A stretch of DNA of 18,492 nt from an uncultured Ruminococcus sp. (GCA_900752785.1 CAADWP010000227.1:1-18492), one strand, 5' to 3'. Positions 1-6,113 are shown, numbered from the stretch's first letter. Numbers and translations: made by a program. The notes: a model not told the origin generated them from the sequence alone.

Positions 1-140
1 AACTTAACTGTAACACAGGTCTATGCTGCTCCGCTACCTTTTTTTGTTAATTGTCTCATATCTATTGTAATCCTACACATCAAATAAAAAACTTTATATA
101 ATGTGCTGGACATCTCTTCGATTTTATGGTATAATATAAA
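1..140 (+). repeat. Left copy of a 140-bp terminal inverted repeat
   Basis: Positions 1-140 match the reverse complement of 18353-18492. The outermost 85 bases are identical. I count seven substitutions in the rest (at 86, 95, 112, 114, 118, 129 and 136), and similarity stops after 140. The repeat contains a complete sigma-A promoter reading into the window. Because the repeat runs right to both ends, the window is probably a contig that stops in a multi-copy or invertible sequence; that last point is inference. Confidence 0.9.
107..135 (+). promoter_or_regulatory. Sigma-A promoter in the left repeat, reading into the HD-domain/GH13 operon
   Basis: TGGACA at 107-112, a 17-base spacer and TATAAT at 130-135 form a near-consensus housekeeping promoter. 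Transcription would start near 142, leaving a leader of about 175 bases before the first gene. That leader contains a 7-bp inverted repeat (TATGGCA at 142-148 and TGCCATA at 169-175) and otherwise nothing I can name. Confidence 0.7.
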
Positions 141-209
141 TATGGCACATCAGGAAACTTGTTTTATTTGCCATAACATCCGTAAATTGTCGTATGTGAT
201 TATTTTTTA

Positions 210-231
210 AGAACCTGTTTTCATAAGATAT
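210..231 (+). repeat. Short relative of the repeat at 4825
   Basis: These 22 bases match 4825-4846 at 19 of 22 positions in the same orientation (shared core GAACC-GT-TTCA-AAGATAT). Similarity does not continue on either side. It may be the end of a dispersed intergenic repeat left in the leader of the HD-domain gene. This rests on sequence similarity alone. Confidence 0.4.
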
Positions 232-316
232 ATGCATCTACCCATATGCAAATGTTTTTTCAAAAAAAATATGATTTAAGATATGCATTGCGGCACTGCC
301 TTAAAGGAGATTTTTA

Positions 317-913
317 ATGACAGCAAAGGAAGAATTTATTGAAATATTTAATGACAAGATAAAGCGTAAAGGTGCGGATAAGCTGCTTGAATACCTGATA
401 AAAAGCGATTTTTTTACTGCTCCGAGCAGTACGCGTTTTCATGGATCTTGCGAGGGCGGTCTTGTACAGCACAGCGTGAACGTATATCATTGCCTCAAGG
501 ATTATCTTTCACGTCCGAGAACAAAGGAGATTTACGGAATGGATTATTCCGAGGAGACGATTGCCATTGTTGCGCTGCTTCATGATGTGTGCAAGATAAA
601 TTTTTATACAGTGGATTACCGCAATCGCAAAAACGACAGAGGAGAATGGGAAAAGGTTCCTTATTATACAATAAATGATACTTTGCCGTATGGTCACGGT
701 GAAAAATCCGTATACATACTCTCGGGTTTTTTCTGCGGCGACGATCGTCTGACTCGTGAGGAAGCGTTTGCGATCCGATATCATATGGGCTTTTCCGGAG
801 TCGAGGATAAAAATTCGATAGGCAGAGCTCTTGAAATGTATCCGCTGGCTTTGGCATTGAATGTTGCCGATATGGAGGCTTCCTATTATTTGGAAGGCAC
901 TCCGAATATATAA
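317..913 (+). CDS. HD-domain metal-dependent phosphohydrolase
   Basis: A 198-residue cytoplasmic protein of the HD superfamily, which uses metal-bound His/Asp residues to hydrolyse phosphate esters, often of nucleotides. Expected metal ligands are visible: QHS (H52), LLHD (H89, D90), H127 or H156, and NVADME (D185). There is no signal peptide and no second domain. The start is set by AAAGGAGA about 8 bases upstream of ATG. The GH13 gene begins 24 bases downstream with its own AAGGGG site, so both are probably on one transcript from the promoter at 107-135. The substrate cannot be told from sequence. The pairing with a glucan enzyme does not reveal a shared pathway, although HD proteins of this kind are often next to unrelated metabolic genes. 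Confidence 0.85.
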   Translation: MTAKEEFIEIFNDKIKRKGADKLLEYLIKSDFFTAPSSTRFHGSCEGGLVQHSVNVYHCLKDYLSRPRTKEIYGMDYSEETIAIVALLHDVCKINFYTVDYRNRKNDRGEWEKVPYYTINDTLPYGHGEKSVYILSGFFCGDDRLTREEAFAIRYHMGFSGVEDKNSIGRALEMYPLALALNVADMEASYYLEGTPNI

Positions 914-937
914 TAAATAAAGTAAAGGGGTATTCAT

Positions 938-2530
938 ATGAACTGGTATGATAACGCTATAGTTTACCACATTTATCCGCTTGGATTCTGCGGAGCGCCG
1001 AAATTTAACGACGGCGGTGATGTTGCTTACCGTCTTGATAAGGTGCTTGACTGGATTCCTCATTTGAAAGAGATGAACGTTGACGCCGTTTACTTCGGAC
1101 CTGTTTTTGAGTCTGTTGAGCACGGCTATGATACGATTGATTATAAAAAGATTGATCGCAGATTGGGCGATAATAACTCTTTCCGATTTATTTGTGATAA
1201 GCTGCATGAGAACGGCATAAGAGTTATACTTGACGGCGTCTTTAATCATGTCGGAAGAAAATTTCCTCAGTTTGTCGATATTCAGGAAAAGGGTCAGGGT
1301 TCGGGCTACTGTGACTGGTTTCAGAATCTGAACTTTGGCGGACCAAGTCCTTGCGGAGATCCTTTCTGGTACGAGGGCTGGAATGGACACTATAATCTTG
1401 TAAAGCTCAATTTGAGAAATGTAGGAGTTTGTGATCACCTTATTGACGCTGTAAATTACTGGATTGAATTTTTTGGTATCGACGGTATCCGTTTTGACGC
1501 TGCCGATTGTATCGACTTTGATTTCTTTAAAAGAATACGCAGCTTCTGCAAGGGAAAGAAGCCTGATTTCTGGCTTATGGGTGAGATAATCCATGGCGAT
1601 TACAATCGTTGGGCAAATCCGGAGATGCTTGACAGCGTTACAAATTATGAATGTTACAAGGGTCTTTATTCTTCGCACAATGATAAAAATTACTTTGAAA
1701 TAGACTACTCGATCAATCGTCAGTCCGGAGCAAACGGCGGCATCTACAGAGGTATTAATCTGTACAATTTTGTGGACAACCACGATGTGAACAGACTTGC
1801 GAGCACGCTTAATAATCAGGCTTATTTGCCTCTTGTTTATACCTTATTATATACAATGCCCGGAATCCCGTCGATATATTACGGAAGCGAATATGGCATC
1901 CAAGGACGCAAGGAGAATAATTCCGATGATAATCTGCGTCCATGCCTGCATCTTGCCGATATGGAAAGGGAAAATATTCAGCTATACAAATATATTGTAA
2001 AGCTTGGACGTATTTACAGGGCTTACCCCGCGCTCAGAGCTGGAGGATATGAAAGGATCAGCATCACCAATCAGCAGCTTTTATTCAAAAAAGTACAGGG
2101 AGATCAGACGGTCTATGTTGCCTTGAATCTCGGCGATTATGAGTATGACCTGAACTTTGGTACTCATCTTTCTGCTCTTGTAGATGTTATCGGCGCTAAG
2201 CAGATACAAGTGGAAAATGGAAACGCATATGTAAAAATGCCTCCTTATACGGCAATGATAATCGTTTCTGACGATATTGTAAATACCGCTCCGGAGGATT
2301 CTGATCCTGAGCCTGTCGTTAAGGATGAAGATACCGAGGTGATTATCGGAGCTAAGTATCGTCATTTTAAGGGCAATGAATATGAAATTATCGCAGTTGC
2401 CTGTCACAGTGAGACTATGGAGGAACTTGTTATTTATAAATCTCTGAGCGACGGTACAATTTGGGCAAGACCTAAATCAATGTTTATCGGAAAAGCCGGT
2501 AATGTAAGAAGATTTATTAAACTTGACTGA
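938..2530 (+). CDS. GH13 alpha-amylase-family enzyme with C-terminal DUF1653 domain
   Basis: A 530-residue protein that should cleave or rearrange alpha-glucosidic bonds. It has no signal peptide, so it likely acts in the cytosol on imported maltodextrins or stored glycogen. All four GH13 motifs are present: DGVFNH (from D99), GIRFDAAD with nucleophile D187, MGEII with acid/base E216, and FVDNHD with D283 as transition-state stabiliser. The (beta/alpha)8 barrel covers about 10-370 and a beta-sandwich about 370-445. An acidic linker (450-467) leads to a terminal domain from about 470 reading KYRHFKGNEYEII, HSETMEELVIY and ARPKSMF, which matches the small DUF1653 family. Exact specificity (cyclomaltodextrinase, neopullulanase or alpha-glucosidase) is not resolved. 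The role of the DUF1653 part is unknown; it may bind a carbohydrate or act as a small beta-fold adaptor. The start has AAAGGGG about 7 bases upstream. Confidence 0.9.
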   Translation: MNWYDNAIVYHIYPLGFCGAPKFNDGGDVAYRLDKVLDWIPHLKEMNVDAVYFGPVFESVEHGYDTIDYKKIDRRLGDNNSFRFICDKLHENGIRVILDGVFNHVGRKFPQFVDIQEKGQGSGYCDWFQNLNFGGPSPCGDPFWYEGWNGHYNLVKLNLRNVGVCDHLIDAVNYWIEFFGIDGIRFDAADCIDFDFFKRIRSFCKGKKPDFWLMGEIIHGDYNRWANPEMLDSVTNYECYKGLYSSHNDKNYFEIDYSINRQSGANGGIYRGINLYNFVDNHDVNRLASTLNNQAYLPLVYTLLYTMPGIPSIYYGSEYGIQGRKENNSDDNLRPCLHLADMERENIQLYKYIVKLGRIYRAYPALRAGGYERISITNQQLLFKKVQGDQTVYVALNLGDYEYDLNFGTHLSALVDVIGAKQIQVENGNAYVKMPPYTAMIIVSDDIVNTAPEDSDPEPVVKDEDTEVIIGAKYRHFKGNEYEIIAVACHSETMEELVIYKSLSDGTIWARPKSMFIGKAGNVRRFIKLD

Positions 2531-2541
2531 ATAAATTGATA

Positions 2542-2651
2542 AGAACAGTTAATAATAAAAACGCAGGGAAAAATATAAGCGCCCTGACGGTATCCTGTTA
2601 AGTCTGTTCTGTCATCCGCACGGCAGTTTCAGCATGGCTGCCGGTGTGCGG
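2542..2651 (+). ncRNA. Structured RNA stretch or leader upstream of the Asn/Ser-rich ORF
   Basis: Three nested or adjacent helices can be drawn. The outer stem is AGAACAG (2542-2548) with CTGTTCT (2604-2610). Inside it, CAGGG (2564-2568) pairs with CCCTG (2582-2586). A GC-rich hairpin follows, CCGCACGGCAG (2616-2626) with CTGCCGGTGTGCGG (2638-2651), carrying a 3-base bulge. The last arm ends just before the ribosome binding site at about 2654. I recognise no riboswitch class. It could be a leader, a small RNA, or part of the GH13 transcript end, although no U-tract follows. Confidence 0.35.
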
Positions 2652-2666
2652 AGAAAGGTGAGTTCT

Positions 2667-2819
2667 ATGAGCAACCATAGTAACAATCAGGCACAGAACA
2701 AGAAGAATAACGGAATGAAGAATTCAAATTCAAATTCCAATTTCAATTCAAACAACAGTTCGAATTCTTCCACTAATTCAAAATCGGATTCAAATTCTAA
2801 CGTCAAGGATTTTGACTGA
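2667..2819 (+). CDS. Asn/Ser-rich 50-residue microprotein
   Basis: I do not recognise this protein. It is 50 residues long, with 17 Asn and 14 Ser; positions 19-45 are almost only N and S, with no predicted fold. The DNA behind this is a degenerate TTCAAA/AATTC repeat. The start chosen is the ATG preceded by AAAGGTGA at proper spacing; an in-frame ATG at 2634 lies inside the upstream hairpin and lacks a ribosome binding site. A strong terminator begins 5 bases after the stop, which supports a real short transcription unit. Small Asn/Gln-rich proteins are known among spore acid-soluble proteins, and the next locus is sporulation-related, but any spore role here is only a suggestion. Confidence 0.5.
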   Translation: MSNHSNNQAQNKKNNGMKNSNSNSNFNSNNSSNSSTNSKSDSNSNVKDFD

Positions 2820-2823
2820 TTTT

Positions 2824-2860
2824 ACAAAGCTGCCGCAAAATTGCGGCAGCTTTGTTTTTG
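2824..2860 (+). terminator. Rho-independent terminator after the Asn/Ser-rich ORF
   Basis: A perfect 15-bp stem, ACAAAGCTGCCGCAA (2824-2838) with TTGCGGCAGCTTTGT (2841-2855), has a 2-base gap between arms and is followed by TTTTTG. It ends rightward transcription from the GH13/microprotein side. Confidence 0.9.
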
Positions 2861-2868
2861 TATTTAGA

Positions 2869-2893
2869 AAACCCCCGGCTATGCCGGGGGTTT
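2869..2893 (-). terminator. Terminator for the Spo0A_C-like gene
   Basis: AAACCCCCGGC (2869-2879), loop TAT, GCCGGGGGTTT (2883-2893) is a perfect 11-bp stem 7 bases past the stop of the minus-strand gene. Read on the minus strand it ends in a short T run (GGGGGTTTTC). The neighbouring terminator faces the other way, so the two convergent units are well insulated. Confidence 0.8.
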
Positions 2894-2900
2894 AAAAAGC

Positions 2901-3227
2901 TTATGCAAATACATTATGGATCGCAGTATGATGCATAATACATCGTGTTCTGTCGGAAATAAATGCTATAAATTCCGCATTACACGGTTTATAGGCGAAA
3001 GCCGATCTTATCATCGGATTTTTGTTGTTCCAAGAATATTCGATAGCATATCTTATGCTTCGTTCAACTCTTGAAGGCGTTGTTCCACATGCATTGGCAA
3101 CAGCCGGGTAAAGTCCTGATACCATATTCATTACCAAGTCAAAGTCTTCGGACACGAGATCAATTGCTGATTTGAGATATGTGTATCCATTGATACTGTG
3201 CGGTATTCCAAAGTTTTCTAAATTCAT
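2901..3227 (-). CDS. Stand-alone Spo0A C-terminal DNA-binding domain protein
   Basis: A 108-residue protein that is essentially only the effector domain of Spo0A, the master regulator of sporulation. Recognisable family features are GIPHSINGYTYL near residue 7, IDLV (22-25), LYPAVA (39-44), the recognition-helix stretch TTPSRVERSIRYAIE (49-63), and PCNAEFIAFISD (81-92). Full Spo0A is about 260 residues with an N-terminal phosphoacceptor receiver domain; that domain is absent here, and the ATG has AAAGGA and a consensus promoter directly upstream, so this is not a truncated fragment. The last 16 residues differ from normal Spo0A. Without a receiver it cannot be switched by phosphorylation; it may compete with Spo0A for 0A boxes or act constitutively (inference). 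It is divergent from spoVAD, with 0A-like boxes between them. Confidence 0.85.
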   Translation of the reverse strand: MNLENFGIPHSINGYTYLKSAIDLVSEDFDLVMNMVSGLYPAVANACGTTPSRVERSIRYAIEYSWNNKNPMIRSAFAYKPCNAEFIAFISDRTRCIMHHTAIHNVFA

Positions 3228-3273
3228 TTTAATATTTTTTCCTTTATTGATTTGTTGTACGCTGAATAATATT

Positions 3274-3302
3274 ATTATATACTATGATTGTTAAAGTGTC
3301 AA
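3274..3302 (-). promoter_or_regulatory. Consensus sigma-A promoter of the Spo0A_C-like gene
   Basis: On the minus strand, TTGACA (3302-3297), a 17-base spacer and TATAAT (3279-3274) match the housekeeping consensus exactly. The start codon lies about 45 bases downstream. This implies vegetative expression rather than expression only in a sporulation compartment. Confidence 0.85.
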
Positions 3303-3330
3303 CAATGTTGCGCGTTAAAATATATTACAA

Positions 3331-3349
3331 TTTGTCGAATTTAGTCGAA
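3331..3349 (+). promoter_or_regulatory. Two tandem 0A-like boxes (Spo0A operator)
   Basis: TTTGTCGAA at 3331-3339 contains the known 0A box core TGTCGAA. A second copy, AGTCGAA at 3343-3349, has one mismatch and lies exactly 10 bp further on. One helical turn in head-to-tail order is the arrangement in which Spo0A effector domains bind as a dimer. The boxes are 28 bp upstream of the -35 of the Spo0A_C-like gene and about 80 bp upstream of spoVAD, so either gene could be the target. Confidence 0.6.
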
Positions 3350-3351
3350 TA

Positions 3352-3381
3352 TGAATAATCATATTTAAAACGGTTAAAATA
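3352..3381 (+). promoter_or_regulatory. Possible sigma-G promoter of spoVAD-spoVAE
   Basis: TGAATA at 3352-3357 fits a sigma-G -35 element and, after 17 bases, TAAAATA at 3375-3381 partly fits the CATNNTA-type -10. spoVA operons are classically sigma-G dependent in the forespore. The -10 match is weak. A 13-base direct repeat (GTTAAAATATATT at 3314-3326 and 3373-3385) overlaps this -10. Confidence 0.3.
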
Positions 3382-3429
3382 TATTCTGAACCGCAGAGCG
3401 ATTGCGGAAAAAAATATGGAGGCGGCTAT

Positions 3430-4440
3430 ATGGCAAAATCAATAGGTCGGGGCGTATTTGCATTTGATACGCCGGTAAAAATTGAAAGCTGCGCCTCGGT
3501 TGCAGGCGGCAAAGAGGGGAAAGGTCCACTTGGAAAATGCTTTGACGAAATAATTGAAGACAGCCATTTTGGCAAAGACACGTGGGAACAGGCGGAAAGT
3601 CATTTTCAGCTTGAAGCAGTAAGCCTTGCAATCAGAAAGGCGGGGCTGACCAAAGAGGATATAGACGTTATATGCGCGGGAGATCTTATAAATCAGTGTA
3701 TCGGTTCTGCTTATGGTCTGAGAGAACTTGAAATACCTTTTCTCGGGCTTTACGGAGCTTGCTCTACAATTGCCGAAGGAATGGTCGTTGCTTCTCATAT
3801 TGTGGATTCGGGAACGGCTAAACGTGCAATTGCGGTGACGTCTTCGCATTTTTCAACAGCAGAAAGGCAGTTCCGTTTTCCTCTTTCCTACGGAGGGCAG
3901 AGAACGCCGACATCTCAATGGACCTGTACGGCTTCCGGAGCGATTATTCTGTCGCAAAACAGCGGAAGCGCGGTAATTAAGGGCGGATGCGTCGGCAAGA
4001 TAACCGATATGGGGATAAGTGATATAAATAATATGGGCAGCGCAATGGCTCCGGCTGCTGCGGAGACAATAAGGCGGTATCTTGAGGCTGACGGTTCAAC
4101 TCCCGGTGATTATGATTATATTGTTACGGGAGACCTTGGCATAGTAGGAAGCAAGCTTCTTGTAGAGCTGCTTCAGAATGAGGGAATAGATATTTCGGCT
4201 CAGCATCGTGACTGCGGCGCTATGATTTTTGATCCGGACGAACAGGATACTCATTGCGGAGGTTCGGGCTGCGGATGCAGTGCAAGCGTACTGTGCGGAC
4301 ATTTTTTGCCTCTTATTGAAAGAGGCGAAGCTAAAAATATACTTTTTGCGGCGACGGGCGCTCTTATGTCGCCGATGTCTCTCCAACAGGGAGAAACGAT
4401 TCCTTCGATTTCACATCTTTTGCATATTGGAAAGGGGTAA
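3430..4440 (+). CDS. spoVAD: Stage V sporulation protein AD
   Basis: A 336-residue protein, the usual length for SpoVAD. It has a thiolase-like fold and is a dipicolinic-acid-binding component of the SpoVA channel, which loads Ca-dipicolinate into the forespore and releases it at germination; it sits at the inner spore membrane. Visible family features are the N-terminal GRGVFAFDTPVKIES, LGLYGACSTIAEG around C111, SSHFSTAERQFRFPL, DMGISDINNMGSAMAPAAAETI and the end region GALMSPMSLQQGETIPSI. The start is fixed by TGGAGG about 8 bases before ATG. spoVAE begins 4 bases after the stop. The canonical upstream partner spoVAC is missing: the neighbour is a divergent Spo0A-like regulator. Confidence 0.95.
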   Translation: MAKSIGRGVFAFDTPVKIESCASVAGGKEGKGPLGKCFDEIIEDSHFGKDTWEQAESHFQLEAVSLAIRKAGLTKEDIDVICAGDLINQCIGSAYGLRELEIPFLGLYGACSTIAEGMVVASHIVDSGTAKRAIAVTSSHFSTAERQFRFPLSYGGQRTPTSQWTCTASGAIILSQNSGSAVIKGGCVGKITDMGISDINNMGSAMAPAAAETIRRYLEADGSTPGDYDYIVTGDLGIVGSKLLVELLQNEGIDISAQHRDCGAMIFDPDEQDTHCGGSGCGCSASVLCGHFLPLIERGEAKNILFAATGALMSPMSLQQGETIPSISHLLHIGKG

Positions 4441-4444
4441 GCTT

Positions 4445-4807
4445 ATGTTTATGGATCTTTTAAAGGCTTTTTTTATTGGCGGATTGCTTTGCGCTGTCGG
4501 TCAGGTGCTGATCGATTATACGAAGCTTACTCCTGCACGTATTCTTACCGGATTTGTAGTGGCCGGAGTTATTTTGTCCGCTGTGGGGATCTATCAGCCT
4601 ATTGTTGATTTTGCGGGTGCGGGGGCTACTGTGCCACTTACGGGATTTGGTCATCTTCTGGCTGAAGGAATACGAAAGGCTGTTTCAAAGGACGGATTCC
4701 TCGGAATATTTACCGGAGGTCTTACCGCTTCGGCAGGCGGTGTTACCGCTGCTCTGCTTTTTGGGCTTACCGCTTCTGTTTTCTTTAAGCAGCGTGATAA
4801 GAATTAG
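4445..4807 (+). CDS. spoVAE: Stage V sporulation protein AE (SpoVAEb type)
   Basis: A 120-residue integral membrane protein of the SpoVAC/SpoVAE family. It has about four hydrophobic segments (roughly 7-24, 31-50, 53-72 and 84-114) and the family stretches GQVLIDYTKLTPARILT and GFLGIFTGGLTASAGG. With SpoVAC and SpoVAD it forms the channel for Ca-dipicolinate in the spore inner membrane. The start at 4445 follows AAAGGGG inside the end of spoVAD; an ATG two codons on is a possible alternative. A longer open frame extends upstream inside spoVAD but has no coding likeness there. Confidence 0.93.
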   Translation: MFMDLLKAFFIGGLLCAVGQVLIDYTKLTPARILTGFVVAGVILSAVGIYQPIVDFAGAGATVPLTGFGHLLAEGIRKAVSKDGFLGIFTGGLTASAGGVTAALLFGLTASVFFKQRDKN

Positions 4808-4824
4808 AATGTGTGTTCGCAGTT

Positions 4825-4990
4825 AGAACCCGTATTCACAAGATATCGCGTACGTCTTTTCGGTAAATTATGCCGATTGCTGCGTTAAAAAGCTCACCAT
4901 ACGACAGTATGATTTCACTTTTTCCGCCTTGCAATCGACAAAAATTATGCTCGAAAATTCGCATGCGAATCTTTTGAAGACAGGTTTTGA
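4825..4990 (-). repeat. Probable dispersed intergenic repeat with an ORF-like interior
   Basis: No convincing gene is present. The stretch carries a 62-codon minus-strand open frame (4836-5024) that includes CRLQGGKSEIILSYGELF and YRKDVRDIL. From memory, near-identical short frames occur many times in intergenic DNA of Ruminococcaceae genomes, which suggests a repeat rather than a protein; I cannot verify this here. The left end (4825-4846) recurs at 210-231. The frame has no ribosome binding site. A 14-bp perfect palindrome, ATTCGCATGCGAAT, lies at 4957-4970. Confidence 0.45.
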
Positions 4991-5009
4991 TTTTACGGTG
5001 CAGATTCTT

Positions 5010-5045
5010 AATGCAACACCGCACAAAAATGTGCGGTGTTGCATT
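5010..5045 (+). terminator. Long-stem terminator downstream of spoVAE
   Basis: A perfect 16-bp stem, AATGCAACACCGCACA (5010-5025) with TGTGCGGTGTTGCATT (5030-5045), has an AAAA loop and is followed by an AT-rich tract ending in TTTTT. It lies about 200 bases after spoVAE, beyond the repeat-like stretch. Confidence 0.75.
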
Positions 5046-5065
5046 ATATTTTAGATTTTTATTAG

Positions 5066-5088
5066 GACTGCTTCGGCAGTCTTTTTTT
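5066..5088 (+). terminator. UUCG-loop terminator
   Basis: GACTGC, loop TTCG, GCAGTC and seven T residues form a classic short stable terminator on the plus strand. It backs up the terminator just before it. A near twin ends the rubrerythrin gene at 13950. Confidence 0.85.
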
Positions 5089-5132
5089 GTAACATATTTA
5101 TTGCTTTATGAATATAATATTTAAGGAACGAT

Positions 5133-5615
5133 TCAGACGTCGGCAATATTAATAACAATGCCCCTGGAAGATATGTCTATATTCCCAAAAGACGGCTTTT
5201 TTCCGTCGCGCGGGCAAGAGGCGCTGCCGGGATTGAGAATCCATAACCCGTCCTCAAAGCTCTGAAAGCGGACATGGGTATGACCGTAAAGGACTATATC
5301 GCAGCCGTTGGTACGCGCAAGCGACTTTAAACGTTCAAGAGAGCTGTTAACGCCGAACTGATATCCATGTGTGGCAAGAATTTTATGTTCCATAGCAGGC
5401 ATGGTAAATATGTCGTGGCTGAGACTGTTAAAATCACAGTTTCCGGCTACATGAATGATCTTTGGGGCAAGAATGGGATTTTCAGAGATAAATCGATCAA
5501 GCTCACGTTCGCCGTCGCCGAGGTGAAATATCCAATCAGCGTCGGTATTACGGTTTATAACGCTTTCAAGAGCAGAGAAATTGCCATGAGTATCAGATAA
5601 AACAATAATTCGCAT
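5133..5615 (-). CDS. YfcE/MJ0936-type metallophosphoesterase
   Basis: A 160-residue calcineurin-like phosphoesterase with a two-metal active site that hydrolyses phosphodiesters; small bacterial members cleave model phosphodiesters and cyclic nucleotides in vitro, but the natural substrate is usually unknown. All metal-binding motifs are visible: SDTHGN (D8, H10), GDGE (D34), GNCD (N59, D61), THGY (H83) and GHTH (H112, H114). The length fits the family. The chosen ATG follows AAAGGAG by 6 bases; an open frame 19 codons longer reaches back across the promoter and is rejected. The gene is monocistronic, from a promoter at 5644-5672, and no T-tailed terminator is seen on its own strand. Confidence 0.9.
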   Translation of the reverse strand: MRIIVLSDTHGNFSALESVINRNTDADWIFHLGDGERELDRFISENPILAPKIIHVAGNCDFNSLSHDIFTMPAMEHKILATHGYQFGVNSSLERLKSLARTNGCDIVLYGHTHVRFQSFEDGLWILNPGSASCPRDGKKPSFGNIDISSRGIVINIADV

Positions 5616-5643
5616 TTCGGTTCTCCTTTGTATTGATATTTGA

Positions 5644-5672
5644 ATTATAACATGAAAATATAAAAAATGCAA
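5644..5672 (-). promoter_or_regulatory. Sigma-A promoter of the phosphoesterase gene
   Basis: On the minus strand, TTGCAT (5672-5667), a 17-base spacer and TATAAT (5649-5644) lie about 30 bases before the start codon. Confidence 0.75.
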
Positions 5673-5691
5673 GGGAAATTACGTAATTATT

Positions 5692-5818
5692 CAAGGTAAC
5701 AGCATTTACTTTTATTTTAAGAAACCACTGATTAAATTATTGAAGGATAATCGCGATTGGCAGAAAATCAAATAAGATTTTTTAATATGCCTAAGTAAAA
5801 GTAAATGCTGCTGCCTTG
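5692..5818. repeat. 127-bp element with 23-bp terminal inverted repeats (MITE-like or long hairpin)
   Basis: The left arm 5692-5714 (CAAGG-A-CAGCATTTACTTTTA) and the right arm 5796-5818 are inverted repeats with 21 of 23 matches. The 81-base interior is AT-rich and has no ORF. No clear target-site duplication is visible. It fills the gap between the phosphoesterase promoter and the small-protein cluster. A 13-base direct repeat, AATTATTGAAGGA, occurs inside (5735-5747) and again at 5830-5842, where it supplies the ribosome binding site of the next gene. It could be a miniature transposable element or a transcribed regulatory hairpin. Confidence 0.5.
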
Positions 5819-5852
5819 TATGCAGTATGAATTATTGAAGGAGCGGATGAAT

Positions 5853-6098
5853 ATGAATAATATTAACCCTAACAAGATGAACGGACTTATTAACGCTATC
5901 AGCAAAAAGATCGGAGTACCGGCTGAGAAGCTCAGGTCAGAGCTGGAGGAGGGAAAATTTGACAGCGCGCTTTCGGCAATGAACAAACAGGATGCGGCAA
6001 AATTTCAGCAGGCTGTAAATAATCCGGGACTTGTGGAGAAAATGATGAGCACTCCCCAGGCAAAGGCGCTTTACAAAAAGCTTTCCGGAGAAAAATAA
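5853..6098 (+). CDS. Small helical protein, first of the BofA-linked cluster
   Basis: An 81-residue soluble protein with no named family that I can recall. It is rich in amphipathic helices and reads NKMNGLINAISKKIGVPAEKL at the start, EGKFDSALSAMNKQDAAKFQQA in the middle and QAKALYKKLSGEK at the end, with no cysteines and no membrane segment. The ATG at 5853 is chosen because GAAGGAG sits 9-10 bases before it; the in-frame ATG two codons earlier is too close. It is followed after 15 bases by the next gene. Proteins of this kind accompany the downstream pair in many Clostridia, which suggests a shared, probably sporulation-linked role (inference). Confidence 0.7.
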   Translation: MNNINPNKMNGLINAISKKIGVPAEKLRSELEEGKFDSALSAMNKQDAAKFQQAVNNPGLVEKMMSTPQAKALYKKLSGEK

Positions 6099-6113
6099 AG
6101 CGAGGTCTGACAG

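Noticed and set aside
186..194. TTGTCGTAT as a further 0A box
   Set aside because: It differs in the key GAA part of TGTCGAA, and a single poor match is expected by chance in AT-rich DNA.
509..1783. A 424-codon minus-strand open frame opposite the HD and GH13 genes
   Set aside because: It is antisense to two clear enzymes, has no recognisable motif or ribosome site, and arises from codon bias of the plus-strand genes.
2667..2819. The repeated TTCAAA motif as a CRISPR or satellite array
   Set aside because: The units are irregular, too short and inside a plausible reading frame.
4836..5024. 62-codon minus-strand frame as a protein gene
   Set aside because: No ribosome binding site, it overlaps a terminator, and its sequence looks like a dispersed intergenic repeat; kept as a repeat only.
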